Assembly: GCA_020064725.1 (NCBI GenBank)
Contig: JAGTWJ010000010.1
Coordinates: forward strand, 1,426,001 to 1,490,000
DNA from: Drechslerella dactyloides
Taxonomy: Eukaryota > Ascomycota > Orbiliomycetes > Orbiliales > Orbiliaceae
DNA: 64,000 nucleotides
Reading direction: 5' to 3'
Position numbers and translations under genes: made by a program. Under the pieces are notes generated by a model. It was not told where the DNA came from. It was given only the letters and a program-made list of their open reading frames with translations, and did not search any database. Of the stretch, positions 45,946-56,005 are shown in pieces. The first letter of the stretch is position 1, and each line of letters opens with the position of its first letter.

Positions 45946-46590
45946 ATGGCGGTCTCGCACACTCTCAAACGAACATCTGCGCATGCGAACACCCGTCCGC
46001 CCGCCTATCAATGGCACTTCCTACCGGTTATCACTATAGTCTACATTCTCACTTCCGCGGTCCCGACTGCAAATGGGCAAGACGTTGTGTCCGTTAATTA
46101 TAAGCGGGACCGAACCGTTAATACAGCCACGGCGACGTCCACCCCGAAGGGTAGGGATAAGAGTGGGACTTCGTCTGGTTGGGGCTTCATAGTTGTCGTG
46201 GTAGCTGTACTTATACTCGCGGGCGTCATTGCACTGATCTATAAGTGTTGCCTGTGCCTTCAAGATTTGGACCAGCAGCTCGCCCGAAGGTCTAGAGAGC
46301 GGCAGGTGCAGCAGGCGCTCGCCCAAAGGTCTAGAGAGCAGCAGCAGCAGCAGTCGACACCCCCGCAGGACACGCATAACCGCATGGGATGGAGTGCGAG
46401 TGGGGATGGGAGCAGGCTCAACATTATTCCTGAAGGAGGCGCGTGGCAACATGACGGCCTTGGGGAGTCGTCTGAGGGAGTGGAACTTGCGGGACTCGGA
46501 ATCGCTGCGCAGAGAGATACCAGTGGCGGGAGCGACAAGCCGCCGTCGTATGTGACGTCTACGCAGGATGTCCCACCAGCCTATACCTAG
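45946..46590 (+). CDS. single-pass membrane protein with C-terminal PPxY pair (array gene 1)
   Basis: Intronless, 214 residues. A hydrophobic leader (about 24-44, ending TANGQD) looks like an uncleaved or cleaved signal peptide. After a short Ser/Thr-rich ectodomain, one transmembrane helix lies at 79-99, followed by a cysteine patch (CCLC, 101-104) that could be palmitoylated. The tail has two 13-residue repeats (LARRSRERQVQQA and LAQRSREQQQQQS, residues 112-137) and ends with PPSY (199-202) and PPAY (210-213). A further PPAY is at 18-21 near the N-terminus. PPxY motifs bind WW domains of Rsp5/Nedd4-type ubiquitin ligases and arrestin-linked trafficking adaptors. No family is recognised; first of six same-strand membrane genes. 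Confidence 0.75.
   Translation: MAVSHTLKRTSAHANTRPPAYQWHFLPVITIVYILTSAVPTANGQDVVSVNYKRDRTVNTATATSTPKGRDKSGTSSGWGFIVVVVAVLILAGVIALIYKCCLCLQDLDQQLARRSRERQVQQALAQRSREQQQQQSTPPQDTHNRMGWSASGDGSRLNIIPEGGAWQHDGLGESSEGVELAGLGIAAQRDTSGGSDKPPSYVTSTQDVPPAYT
46279..46356 (+). repeat. in-frame 39-bp tandem duplication
   Basis: Two copies of a 39-bp unit within array gene 1, sharing CTCGCCC-AAGGTCTAGAGAGC. They encode the two 13-residue tail repeats. Confidence 0.6.
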
Positions 46591-47178
46591 GGACCGGGAG
46601 AGAGAAATCAATGTGGTGACTGAGGATCTGGACTAGTGGTGCGATCTTACAAATCGAATCGCCGCATTTCATTTATACACAATATCTATATACATATGCA
46701 TCGATCTTCTGTCTGGTCGTTTTCTTTATTCAATTGGCGTCTTGCTTAAATCAATATGAACGAGGTGGCGTGAGAAAGTATTCTCGAGTTCATGGCGTCT
46801 ACGGTCTACGTATACGATTTAGTTAATTGACTCTCTACAGGTCTACGTGTACGATCTAGTAATTGACTCTCTACACGTCTCTTCAAGCCGCTGGATGAGC
46901 ATCCGCAGCCCCCGCCAGGGTAGGGTATTTAATGGCCCGTCTGCCCCCCTGATGGGCTCGAATTCTTCTTCCCCATAAAATATCCTTACCTCAACCGCAC
47001 ATATCGAAAGACGATACTGTGCATCCTCGGCTTCTGTATCAGAAACAGCTAGCCTATATTTCAACCTCTTTGGCACCAGCAACAGCACTGCAGTCTGTAA
47101 GTTCACTTTATGATTCTCAAAGAAACCTCCGCATGAAATGCTTGACTAACAACTGGTCCAGGACACACACCACCAAAA
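46591..47178. other. intergenic spacer in membrane-gene array
   Basis: AT-rich after array gene 1. Near-duplicate CTACGTRTACGATYTAGT stretches occur at about 46806-46822 and 46844-46860. A GTAAGT at 47098 and a CAG near 47160 might bound a leader intron of the next gene. No gene supported. Confidence 0.4.
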
Positions 47179-47805
47179 ATGTCGGCGACTGCAGTTGCAA
47201 CATCAAGTGGATCCAACGCCACTGAAAACTGCGACGGCTCCTTCGCAAGCATGAGCGCTGAATGCTTGCGAAAACGTGGGATTCCGGTCCTGGCATGTTT
47301 CGGGGTAATCGGCGGCCTTGTCCTTCTGAGCCTTTGCTGTCGTATCCTCGGGTGGATGTCTAGATGGATCGACGACCGCTGGCGGTTCCACCAGCTAGTC
47401 AGGGCGTCGAGGAACATGCCACTCCGCGGCATTGGCAACAACCCCAGCGGTGGTAATACTTACACACCACCGAGCACGGGGATCGAGCTGAGGGACTTGC
47501 AGGTCGGAGAGGTGGAGGTTGGGGGCCCGAGTCCGGCGAGGCAGGCTACCGACAATGATGCGTATATCGTCGTCGTCAACGACGATATTGACGGCGACGC
47601 TAACTCCGAACCAAATGACGACGACGACGACGACGTCTGGAGTACCATGAGCTCCCCTACGCTCATGGCGGAGTACCTGGCGGTCATGGGGGATGAGATC
47701 AATCCAAGATCGTCGCCCACAAACCCCGCCATCGACGAGGAGCGGCCGCCAGCGTACACCGAGATTGACGCCGACCGGCCGCCAGCGTATACTCGCAACG
47801 TCTAG
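47179..47805 (+). CDS. single-pass membrane protein with duplicated RPPAYT tail (array gene 2)
   Basis: Intronless, 208 residues. It starts in a good ACCACCAAAAATG context. The N-terminus (1-33) is short, with a glycosylation sequon and two cysteines; one helix at 34-56 (GIPVLACFGVIGGLVLLSLCC) ends in a Cys pair followed by basic residues, predicting N-out/C-in. The tail is acidic with a seven-aspartate run (147-153 region) and ends with two copies of RPPAYT (PPAY at 190-193 and 201-204) only seven residues apart. Like array gene 1 it is built to recruit WW-domain proteins. The sequences are otherwise not obviously alignable. Function unknown. Confidence 0.75.
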   Translation: MSATAVATSSGSNATENCDGSFASMSAECLRKRGIPVLACFGVIGGLVLLSLCCRILGWMSRWIDDRWRFHQLVRASRNMPLRGIGNNPSGGNTYTPPSTGIELRDLQVGEVEVGGPSPARQATDNDAYIVVVNDDIDGDANSEPNDDDDDDVWSTMSSPTLMAEYLAVMGDEINPRSSPTNPAIDEERPPAYTEIDADRPPAYTRNV

Positions 47806-48709
47806 TCGTCTCGCGTCGAGGAGGGGCATATACGCATCATTGCAATATATTAATACATGTCACCACATAATGTATAATATATCAACGCCTAGCATCTCGA
47901 GATCTCATTCATTCTGCATGTTTCCCATCTGGTTAGCTATAGAGTTTCATGTGCATAAATGTTTAGGACCTCAATAATATCTATTCAGAACCGCGTATCC
48001 GCGTACAAACCGTATGAGTCTGGACCACAAGCTTAGCCGGATAATTATACCACTTATGTATTACTACAGCCGAGTTCGTGGACCTGGCGGCCTGGACCGA
48101 GACTGGACCTGTCCATCTCATTTCTGTAATTATTCTAACGTCAACCGCATAGGGTGTGCGTTATACTATATATCTTCTGTTGGAATTTTGTGCTGCTTTC
48201 TCTATACGGGTCTTTACCACAGCCGCACACACAAGACCTCTCCCAGAAATACCACACAAATCCCCGGGTCCCCAGCTAGAGAATTCCGCAAACTAGGCCC
48301 GGCGCCCGATTGCGCTAGAATTATAGAACAGATATGTATGCATAGCCTCTTAAATTTTCTCGGGAAAAGGCCTCGGACCGCCTCATGAGCTCAAAAAACC
48401 TGCAACCTGTAGTATCAGGCCCCCATTTTTGTAATATTTCCTCCACCTGTCCGGATACGTGTCCATCCGACGGCTGGAACTCATTCATCTGTCTATATCA
48501 GATCACACCTATACATAAACACGCGAATGCCACGCGAGTGCAAGGTACGGCCCATCCTCCATTGGTACAACTTGCAACATTTCGATATCGATCACGATCA
48601 ATATATTATATCAATCCCAACGGCGGACTGGCGAAATAAATTATAAACTGACGGGAACAAATAAAGCTCTAGCGCAGTCCCGCTCAGGAAATACCTGTCA
48701 TGAGATAAA
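47806..48709. other. intergenic spacer in membrane-gene array
   Basis: AT-rich, no supported gene; a 124-codon plus frame at 48014-48388 lacks any supporting feature. Confidence 0.4.
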
Positions 48710-49072
48710 ATGGGAATTGATGACAAAAAAGTTTCCCCCAAACTGCACGGCTTCCTAAAGGACTCTCTGATTGGAGTTCTGATCGCTATCGCCGCTATCG
48801 CACTGTTAGTTTTCACCGCTGTTGTCATCCCTAGGGTTGTCAAGTACCGTCAAGCCCAGCGACGACGGCCCCTGCACCAGCAGACGGACGATAAGGACAG
48901 CGAGGGAGAAACAGCGGGTATCTTAGCGCCTCGACGAGCGGATACAGATCCTGATCTCGAGAGCTCGGAAGGCCCGAGTGATGGGTTGAAAGAACCAGAG
49001 CGACCACAGCTGCGTGTCTTGGAACCAGAGCTGCCGCTAGATACATATTACCAGGGGAACGGTGTTCACTGA
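48710..49072 (+). CDS. short single-pass membrane protein (array gene 3)
   Basis: Intronless, 120 residues. A short basic N-terminus precedes one strongly hydrophobic helix at about 19-40 (SLIGVLIAIAAIALLVFTAV), followed by RVVKYRQAQRRR, so the C-terminal tail should be cytoplasmic by the positive-inside rule. The tail (about 75 residues) is acidic and proline-rich and ends in LDTYYQGNGVH. No signal peptide and no PPxY motif. Unrecognised. Confidence 0.65.
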   Translation: MGIDDKKVSPKLHGFLKDSLIGVLIAIAAIALLVFTAVVIPRVVKYRQAQRRRPLHQQTDDKDSEGETAGILAPRRADTDPDLESSEGPSDGLKEPERPQLRVLEPELPLDTYYQGNGVH

Positions 49073-49221
49073 ACGTGACGCTGCTCTTGGCGAATAATAA
49101 AGATATATTCACACTCCGACTCCCAGTTTCGGTTCGCGTGGATATCTTGGCCATATATCGGTCGAGCATACCCCCAACTACTAGCAGCTAGCTGATCGGC
49201 GACGTTCACATATATCTGCAA

Positions 49222-49977
49222 ATGCAATCGATGCTTCAACGGCCATCGTGGCAATTGCAGCTTGATACCACATATACGTACCTGAGCAACTTGTTACGGA
49301 CTTCCAAAGCCGAATTAATGCGTCAAATCACCGAAACCGTGCGCCAGAAGGGACCCCTGTTGGGGTTCCTCGTCCTCGCAACGCTGATATCCGCACCGTT
49401 GCTGATAAACGTGCTGCGGTCCAAGCTCCACGATGCTAAATCGACCGCATCAACAGACGAAGAAGATACAGGCAGTGAGGGTACGGTCCGGCAAGACGAG
49501 GAGTATCCCGCCGTTGAGGATGTGGTTGCAAAAAATGAGGAAGAAATAGTCCTACTAGCCGAGGAAAAGAACGAAGAGGAATACCACACCGCAGAAAGTA
49601 AAGACGACGTCGACAGCGCATCTGAGGATGAAATACATGAAGAAAAGAAACAACTGGACCTCAAAGATATACTCAGGGAAGGATATTCAGTAAGCACTGC
49701 AGATATAGACGACAGTGCGCGAATGGCCGTCGAGAGGCCATTGCCTGCCATAGTGGATCTCACACAACCTCCAGAGGTACCGCCGACAATAGCTGAAGAG
49801 ACCAGTGACAAAAACCAGGAGCTGGCTAAGAAGAAGAAGGGAAAGTCCACGCCGCTAGCCAAACGGCTCTGGCAAAGGCGTAAGAAGTCGCTGCGCAAAG
49901 AGGCTAAGAAAGAGTTGGGAAGGGAACCGGGCGAGGAGGGAGGTAGTTTAGTACTTGAAGAAAGCACACACAAATAA
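49222..49977 (+). CDS. single-pass membrane protein with acidic and basic tail (array gene 4)
   Basis: Intronless, 251 residues from the first ATG; in-frame ATG at 49318 is an alternative start. One hydrophobic helix at about 45-65 (PLLGFLVLATLISAPLLINV) is followed by a long Glu/Asp-rich stretch (about 75-165) and then a lysine/arginine-rich block near the C-terminus (KKKKGKSTPLAKRLWQRRKK) that resembles a nuclear-localisation or lipid-binding signal. The whole gene lies only about 150 bp after array gene 3. Unrecognised. Confidence 0.7.
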   Translation: MQSMLQRPSWQLQLDTTYTYLSNLLRTSKAELMRQITETVRQKGPLLGFLVLATLISAPLLINVLRSKLHDAKSTASTDEEDTGSEGTVRQDEEYPAVEDVVAKNEEEIVLLAEEKNEEEYHTAESKDDVDSASEDEIHEEKKQLDLKDILREGYSVSTADIDDSARMAVERPLPAIVDLTQPPEVPPTIAEETSDKNQELAKKKKGKSTPLAKRLWQRRKKSLRKEAKKELGREPGEEGGSLVLEESTHK

Positions 49978-51144
49978 TCCGGTGTTAGTAATATTTGATA
50001 TTTGATATTTGCCCTTTATATTGGCTTAGCTGGATTTCGGGATGAAGGATATCTAAGGTCCGCGTGTAATATTTAATCTAATGTTTGTAATAAATCAAGA
50101 ATTTTCTTTGAGACGCAACCATATCCCCGTCTTCCTCTCTACAAGCTCTGGAAATATCATTATAATGGATATTCGGATGCAAAGGTGTGAAAATGTTTTT
50201 CTCGTAATTTATAATTTAGCTGCTTTAGTGACTGAAGCTCTGAACTGCATTGTTTCTGCAACGCCAAAATTCCGCCTACAGATATATACGTACCTGTACC
50301 TGTACGATCAAGCTGAAGTCCAACCTACAGGAAGCCTGGATGGGGCGAGAGTGATTGGAATTTTTGTATGCGGAGGGTTTTAATTACGCTTGTTTTCGCA
50401 CGTACCTGCGTGTAATGCTTCAGGCTTACGAACAACCTGCAATGGCGCTGGACCTGTCAATCTGGAATCTAAACTTTATGATCAGGGACACACCGATACG
50501 TCATAACCGCGATGTCCGTCCTCAAAGATGGGTTTTCCGTCGCCTACGCAGCTGGACACAGACTGACAGCGTTCAGGTTACCCAGAAGCCGGATTTCAAC
50601 GTGGCCAGAACTTTGGTACTGATAAGGTCTCCCATGAACCCGTTCGGGGCGGATAGAGCCGGCTGGTAAAACAGAGATGTCATCCGGCTTTGATACCAGA
50701 TATCCGCCACGTGAGACTCAATATCTGGAATATATCTGAAATATATACAACCCTCCGAGGCCAGACTTGCCCAGTTGGGACTGAGGTAGCCTCCAGCGCG
50801 TAAAAAAATTGGTCTGTGGGACGATACTGCTGAACTGTTGAAAATATTGGATCGCGTACCCTGCATTCTGTCCCGTAAAGCTGCGATGTATGTTCAACTG
50901 CTACCAGTGCCGTGGCCTTGCACTCCCTCACCGTGGCATTGCTGCTGTCAAGTGCCCACCCGGACATCCTATAAAATCCTCCTCGGATCCTGACCATGCT
51001 CTATGTGAGGACTTTTCCCTTAAAAAATCCTTCTGTCAGTCCACTCCAGAACCACAAGACCCTCCAGTAACGTGGGATGAGCTAATACCCACGAGGAGTT
51101 GCAATCAAAGATCTTGAGACTCTCTTTTTATATATACGACAGAC
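49978..51144. other. intergenic spacer in membrane-gene array
   Basis: No supported gene. Open frames at 50081-50669 and on the opposite strand lack features. A TATATATA-like tract at 51124-51132 is too near the next ATG to be its TATA box. Confidence 0.4.
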
Positions 51145-51888
51145 ATGTCAGTACCTACTCTTAACAACCCCCTCGGCTCCGGCCCCTTAAACTCTGCATC
51201 CTCCCTTGCTGGCAGAGGCGTCTCCAACCGCATCAAGGGGATGATTAGCAGCGGCAAAAAGGGCGGATTCACCGGCGGCAGTGGCTCCGGCGGCAGCTTC
51301 CGCAATAAATCTGCCAATCCCTTCAAGTACGGCGGGGTCAACGGCGGGACCAGAGCGTCCAAGAAGGAGGCCCTCATCGCAGTCGGCGTCCTCTTGGGCA
51401 TCCTCGCCATCATTGCTGCCGTCATTTTTGTCGGCCTCTACATCGTTCGCAGACGTCGTGCCCGCAGCATCGCCGCCAACCAAACCGGTGGTGTCTACGG
51501 AACTTACCCAAGTACCGGACGAGATCTCGAAGAGAACTCCTCCGAGGGCCAGGAATCCTGGGGCTACGACCTCAACACGCGGACTGTATACCCGCTTTCA
51601 ACCGGTGTCACGGCACCGGAGTACGCCCATTTCGACGACGAGCAGGTTAATTATACCGGCAACAACGAGAATGCGCCAGTTTGGAGCTACTCGGGCAATA
51701 CTTTGACTGGAGACGCGACTTACCAGACAGCAACCGAGGACAAAATCATTTACGCCGGCAGTGACGCCTCGGACCAGAAGGCACCGACGGTGGATGTAGA
51801 TCTGTCATTCGGAGAGTCGCTGGATCTCGGTACGGTGGCGGACACACAAGGCGGTGTAGTCCGGCCAGAGTCCGCGCACCTGAGCTAA
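51145..51888 (+). CDS. single-pass membrane protein with glycine-rich N-terminus (array gene 5)
   Basis: Intronless, 247 residues. The N-terminal 70 residues are Gly/Ser/Asn-rich (GFTGGSGSGGSF). One hydrophobic helix at 76-100 (ALIAVGVLLGILAIIAAVIF) is followed by RRRRAR, again N-out/C-in. The tail is Tyr/Asn/Asp-rich with repeated short tyrosine motifs (GTYPST, WGYDLN, VNYTGN, WSYSGN, IIYAGS) that could be phosphorylation or sorting signals. No signal peptide, PPxY or known domain. Unrecognised. Confidence 0.72.
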   Translation: MSVPTLNNPLGSGPLNSASSLAGRGVSNRIKGMISSGKKGGFTGGSGSGGSFRNKSANPFKYGGVNGGTRASKKEALIAVGVLLGILAIIAAVIFVGLYIVRRRRARSIAANQTGGVYGTYPSTGRDLEENSSEGQESWGYDLNTRTVYPLSTGVTAPEYAHFDDEQVNYTGNNENAPVWSYSGNTLTGDATYQTATEDKIIYAGSDASDQKAPTVDVDLSFGESLDLGTVADTQGGVVRPESAHLS

Positions 51889-52669
51889 TTATATCGCCGC
51901 CACGTCGCTATCTCTACAAGTTTTGTTGGTATGCGTATGCTCATTTTTAGACAAACAAAAAAAAAGGCACTTTGTTCGGAGTTGATATGTTTATTGGGAT
52001 CTCTGCGTATATGCATACATCACGGTCATTTTTATTCCATTTTTAGATCTACGACTGTACCTAACTACTTAGATACTTGACTATTTTCTCTTGTTATTTA
52101 ACTAATTATATATATAAATCGGGTTAGTGCTACGAACATTCGAACGTGCAGTAATTAGCTCAGGGTAGAACTATACCAGCTAGTCCGTAAATTAGCTCCT
52201 GGAGTCGTAATATTAACCCGTAGAAATCAGAATTAATACCCGCCAGTGGTATGCTAGCTACCTAAGTAGGTATGGTGTTACATGTATAGATAGCGGCCTG
52301 CGAACTGTCTACAACGCGGATCGTGTTGTATTTTCCACACGGACAATTCGGCCAATTTTGCGTAAACACGAGTCCTCGATCGAGACTTGACTTACGACAA
52401 TTTATCATTAGATAAACTGCCAATCTCGAGATCAATCTCGGTCAATACGAACGCCCCTTATCGGAATGCTATTATATATAATCCCGCTCTTTCCATGTTG
52501 GATACGATCAAAACTCCTATAAAGACCGATATCGTGAGACCCCACGGAACTCCACATATATACTATGTCTAGACCTCTACGAAGATAACCCCCAATCACC
52601 TTAAGATCTTACTCCTGCCCCGCCGTCCGAAAAACTTTAGCTGATGGATAGTAGACACACGATAATGCA
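51889..52669. other. intergenic spacer in membrane-gene array
   Basis: AT-rich with TATATATAAA-like tracts around 52100 and an A run at 51956-51966. No supported gene. Confidence 0.45.
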
Positions 52670-53623
52670 ATGCCCGCCCTCAACCTCTCCAGCACTTCTG
52701 CGCCGCCCAGCACGTTATACATACCAACTGTGCCGCCACCCGACATCGTCTTCATCCCATCCTCGCCATTCCTGCCAACCGCTCCTGGACCACTCATCCC
52801 GGTCCTCTTCGACCCAACTGCCCCATCGACTTTCCTGCCGATTTTCCCACCCACGCTCAACTTGACTCGCTACCTCCCTTCTACAACCGACGGATACAAT
52901 GCGGGGGCAAAGTCAAGCCCCGGTATGACTGCTTCTACCAATGCAACGCTAGTATCGGTCACGTATGACGCACCGGGGACGTATCTGACAGCGTTACCGT
53001 CCGAGCATGTCCATTTTCTCCCGTCGCCGGTGGCCGATCCATCCGGGACCGCTCCTTCCGCCATCCAAGCAGTACCCGTCTTCATACATAACCATAAACT
53101 GGCCGTTTCATCCACATCCGCACTCGCAGTAAGTCTCACGACAATAGCAATCGCCAGCAAGATAACGGTAAATGCAGACGCGACAGTTTCTGTATTTCCC
53201 CACAGCCACAGCCCCGGCTCCACGGCCGCCAACCCCGCAGAATCACTGCTCGCAGCAGCATTGTTTTCCCGCCCGGCTATAATCACCTGGCTATCGCTCT
53301 TCTTCTCGTTCTTATTCTTCGCAGGCGTCGTACTAGCGCTGCAGAAGGTCATGCGGCGGGTCCGTGCGCGGCGCTGTATCCGTGAGCAGGACGGTGAGTG
53401 GGAGAAGACAGCGAGAGGGAAGAGTCCAGCTGTATCTGTAGGCGTGTCTCCCGACGATGGGGCTGTTGGTGATGGTGTGGGTGATGGTGATTGGGTTTGT
53501 GAGTTTCTGGACGGGAATGATGTTACGCATACGGATCCACCGGATGGCGTTGACCGCCGCAGTGGGAGTTGGAGTCGGAGGCGGGACGGACGGGAGTGGG
53601 TTCGACGCGGGGGAAAGTGGTGA
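52670..53623 (+). CDS. single-pass membrane protein with long Pro/Thr/Ser ectodomain (array gene 6)
   Basis: Intronless, 317 residues. Residues 1-200 are Pro/Ser/Thr/Ala-rich with several N-glycosylation sequons (NLS, NLT, NAT), without a clear cleavable signal peptide. One helix at about 203-225 (ITWLSLFFSFLFFAGVVLAL) is followed by MRRVRARR and a polar, Asp/Gly/Arg-rich tail, so it should sit as N-out/C-in like the other array members. The layout resembles wall-stress sensors, but no WSC cysteines or related domains are present. Unrecognised. The neighbouring gene is convergent. Confidence 0.65.
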   Translation: MPALNLSSTSAPPSTLYIPTVPPPDIVFIPSSPFLPTAPGPLIPVLFDPTAPSTFLPIFPPTLNLTRYLPSTTDGYNAGAKSSPGMTASTNATLVSVTYDAPGTYLTALPSEHVHFLPSPVADPSGTAPSAIQAVPVFIHNHKLAVSSTSALAVSLTTIAIASKITVNADATVSVFPHSHSPGSTAANPAESLLAAALFSRPAIITWLSLFFSFLFFAGVVLALQKVMRRVRARRCIREQDGEWEKTARGKSPAVSVGVSPDDGAVGDGVGDGDWVCEFLDGNDVTHTDPPDGVDRRSGSWSRRRDGREWVRRGGKW

Positions 53624-53982
53624 TGTTAGACCTACGTGTGCGTGTATATATGTGTTTACGTGCATAGATCTCTCTATTCTTTCTCCTTGTGTGGCTTTTG
53701 CTACGGCGGCGAAAAATTTGCGGAAACGTCGGCGGCGTATGGGGCTGCGGGTGGATGGCAAAAATTATGACGAGCCGATTGGAGTATACATATATACACA
53801 CGATTACTACATGCAACCTGCACTGCGGGATCGAAAATTAGATTAGCTGTGTGTGTATGTCTAGATGATTCTAAAACCTCGAGTATCAACAAAAATGTCT
53901 TGACTCTATGCCCCAAATGTTCCCGTTCATGGTACTATATACAAAGTAAGTGTGGTAATATGTACATATGTATGTACAAGCA
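53624..53982. other. short convergent 3' spacer
   Basis: Tail-to-tail spacer between array gene 6 and the DAHP synthase gene, with GTGTGTGTAT runs. Nothing else is seen. Confidence 0.5.
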
Positions 53983-55641
53983 CTACTGCCGGTTCCCCGC
54001 CTGGCGGTAGTAATCCGCGATCGTGAAAGCCACGTCCAGCGCCTGCTTCCCGTTCAGCCGCGGGTCGCAGTACGTTTGGTAGTTCAGCGACAAGTCTTTA
54101 TCCGTCAACCCCTCCGAGCCGCCGACGCACTCTGTCACCGGGTCCTACATGTACATACACCATGTCAGCAGAGTTCTAGCGTGTCAGTCAAGGTATGGGG
54201 GTGGTGGAAACGTACGCCGGTGAGTTCTAGGTGGATGCCACCGAGCCAGGTGCCTTTTTGCTTGTGGATCTTGAGGGCGGACAGGATCTCGGACATGATG
54301 GAGGAGTATTGCCGGGTCTTGACGCCGGATTCCGGTGACGATCGTGTGTTTCCGTGCATTGGGTCGCATTGCCTATATAAGATCATGATACCAATCAGCC
54401 ATTTCTGCTTACTCAGGTGGGTAGGAGTGTAGGCCTTGGTTTTAGAACGGGTGAAAATTCGAGAGGGGTGCGTACCAGATCACCGGGTGGCCGGTCTTCA
54501 CGACAGCGTCGATGTGGCCCGGCAGGATGCTCTCGATCTTGTCGCAGCCGTACCGCGTTATCAGCGTGACCTTACCCGCTTCCCGCCGCGGATTGACAAT
54601 ATCCAGCAGCCGGCCAAACTCTTCTTCGGGGAACGTCGGCCCAACTTTAATCCCAATCGGGTTCTCGATACCGCGAAAGTATTCAACGTGCGCACCATCC
54701 AGCTGCCGCGTCCGATCACCGATCCAGATGAAGTGTGCGGATGTATTATACCACCCTTCTCGCTCGTCGCCGTTGATCCCGGCCGTCGGCGCCCACTTGC
54801 GCGTGAAGCTCTGCTCGTACTCCAGCAGTAGTCCCTCGTGGCTCGTGTAGAAATCCACCCCGCGCAGCGCGCTCGCGGTGTCCGCGCCGATGGTCTTCAT
54901 GAAGCTTAGACTGTCGGTTAGCGCCGATACCGTCTGTAGGTACTTCGCCTTGACATCGGAGTCCTGTACGTGCGACAGCGACCAGTTGAACGGGTGGTGC
55001 AGGTCGGCGTATCCCGCCGCGAGCTGCGTGCGGATGTAGTTCAGCGTCGTGGAGGAGTGGAAGTAGGCCTGGACGAGGCGGGAGGGTTCCGGGGTGCGGT
55101 CGGCGGGGTCGAAGCCGTTGATGTTGTCGCCGCGGAAGGAGGGGATTTCGCGCCCGTCGACAATCTCGGTGGGCGAGGAGCGGGGCTTGGCGAACTGCCC
55201 CGCGATGCGGCCGATGCGGACGACGGGTAGGCGCAGGCCGTGGATGAGGACGAGGGACATCTGCAGGAGCAGTGCGATTTTGGCATCGATCTGCGATTCC
55301 GTGCAGTAGTCGAAGAGCTCGGCGCAGTCGCCGCCCTGCAGGAGGAAGGCCTTGCCCTCGCAGACGTCCTTGAGCGAGGATTTCAGCTTGCTGATTTCCG
55401 TCGGGTGCACGATCATGGGGAGGGATTCCAGCTTGGCGAGGGTGCGTTCGAAGGCCGCGCGATCCGGGTAGGCGACGTCTTGCTTGATCGGCTTGGACTG
55501 CCAGGAGGAGGGGGTCCATTCTTGAGCACGGCGGGCGGCGGCATCGGAACGGATGGCCTCGGTGAGAGAGGAGGTGCGCAGGCGGGCGGCGCCTCGAGCT
55601 GCCTCGCTGAGGGGCAAGTGGACTGGCGGCGGGGAGGCCAT
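53983..55641 (-). CDS. class II DAHP synthase (3-deoxy-D-arabino-heptulosonate-7-phosphate synthase)
   Basis: First enzyme of the shikimate pathway, condensing phosphoenolpyruvate and erythrose-4-phosphate. Exons 55641-54476, 54372-54216 and 54144-53983 (phases 2, 0) give 494 residues, normal for plant/bacterial-type (class II) enzymes. Family motifs: GKAFLLQGGDCAELFDYC, RIGRIAGQFAKPRS, SFRGDNINGFDPADRTPEPS, YADLHHPFNW, SHEGLLLEYEQ, HFIWIGDRTRQLDGAHVEYF, GIENPIGIKVGP, LITRYGCDKI and, across intron 1, VIWQCDPMHGNT. Exon 3 carries GGSEGLTDKDLSLNYQTYCD. The N-terminus (about 60 residues) is Ala/Arg-rich and could be a leader. Regulation is not visible in sequence. Yeast-type class I enzymes are unrelated in sequence. 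Confidence 0.95.
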
Positions 55642-56005
55642 GGTGGTTGGTTGTTCGCGATCGATCTCGCGATAGATATCGCCGTCAGCCGAAGGAAGGT
55701 TGAGTTTTGCGAGTGGGTCTGTGCGGGGCCGCTGTTCCTGGATGCAGGGGCCCTGAAGCGAATGACAGTTCTCCAGTCGTCTATGGACGATAGTAAACGG
55801 TTGTGCCTGGGTCCAGTATATTAGTATGTTGGGATAGCATCTATACCGGAATAAGATATACTTACCGATCTAGGTACTTTGCAGGACTTTGAAAATTCAC
55901 TGTCTAATGCCTCTAAAAAATGCTACTTGAGATGGTTAAAATAGTTGACATCTTGGCCTTCCATCTAGGGTATTTGGCCCGCTCGATTACTAGCAGGCCA
56001 GACTG
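55642..56005. other. spacer 5' of DAHP synthase gene
   Basis: Between two minus-strand genes: the 5' region of the DAHP synthase and the 3' end of the peptidase gene. No other feature is supported. Confidence 0.5.

Noticed and set aside
51124..51132. TATATATA tract as promoter of array gene 5
   Set aside because: Less than 20 bp from the start codon, too close for a functional TATA box.
54746..55824. Long plus and minus alternative frames in the DAHP synthase gene
   Set aside because: Shadow frames of the GC-rich DAHP synthase exon 1.
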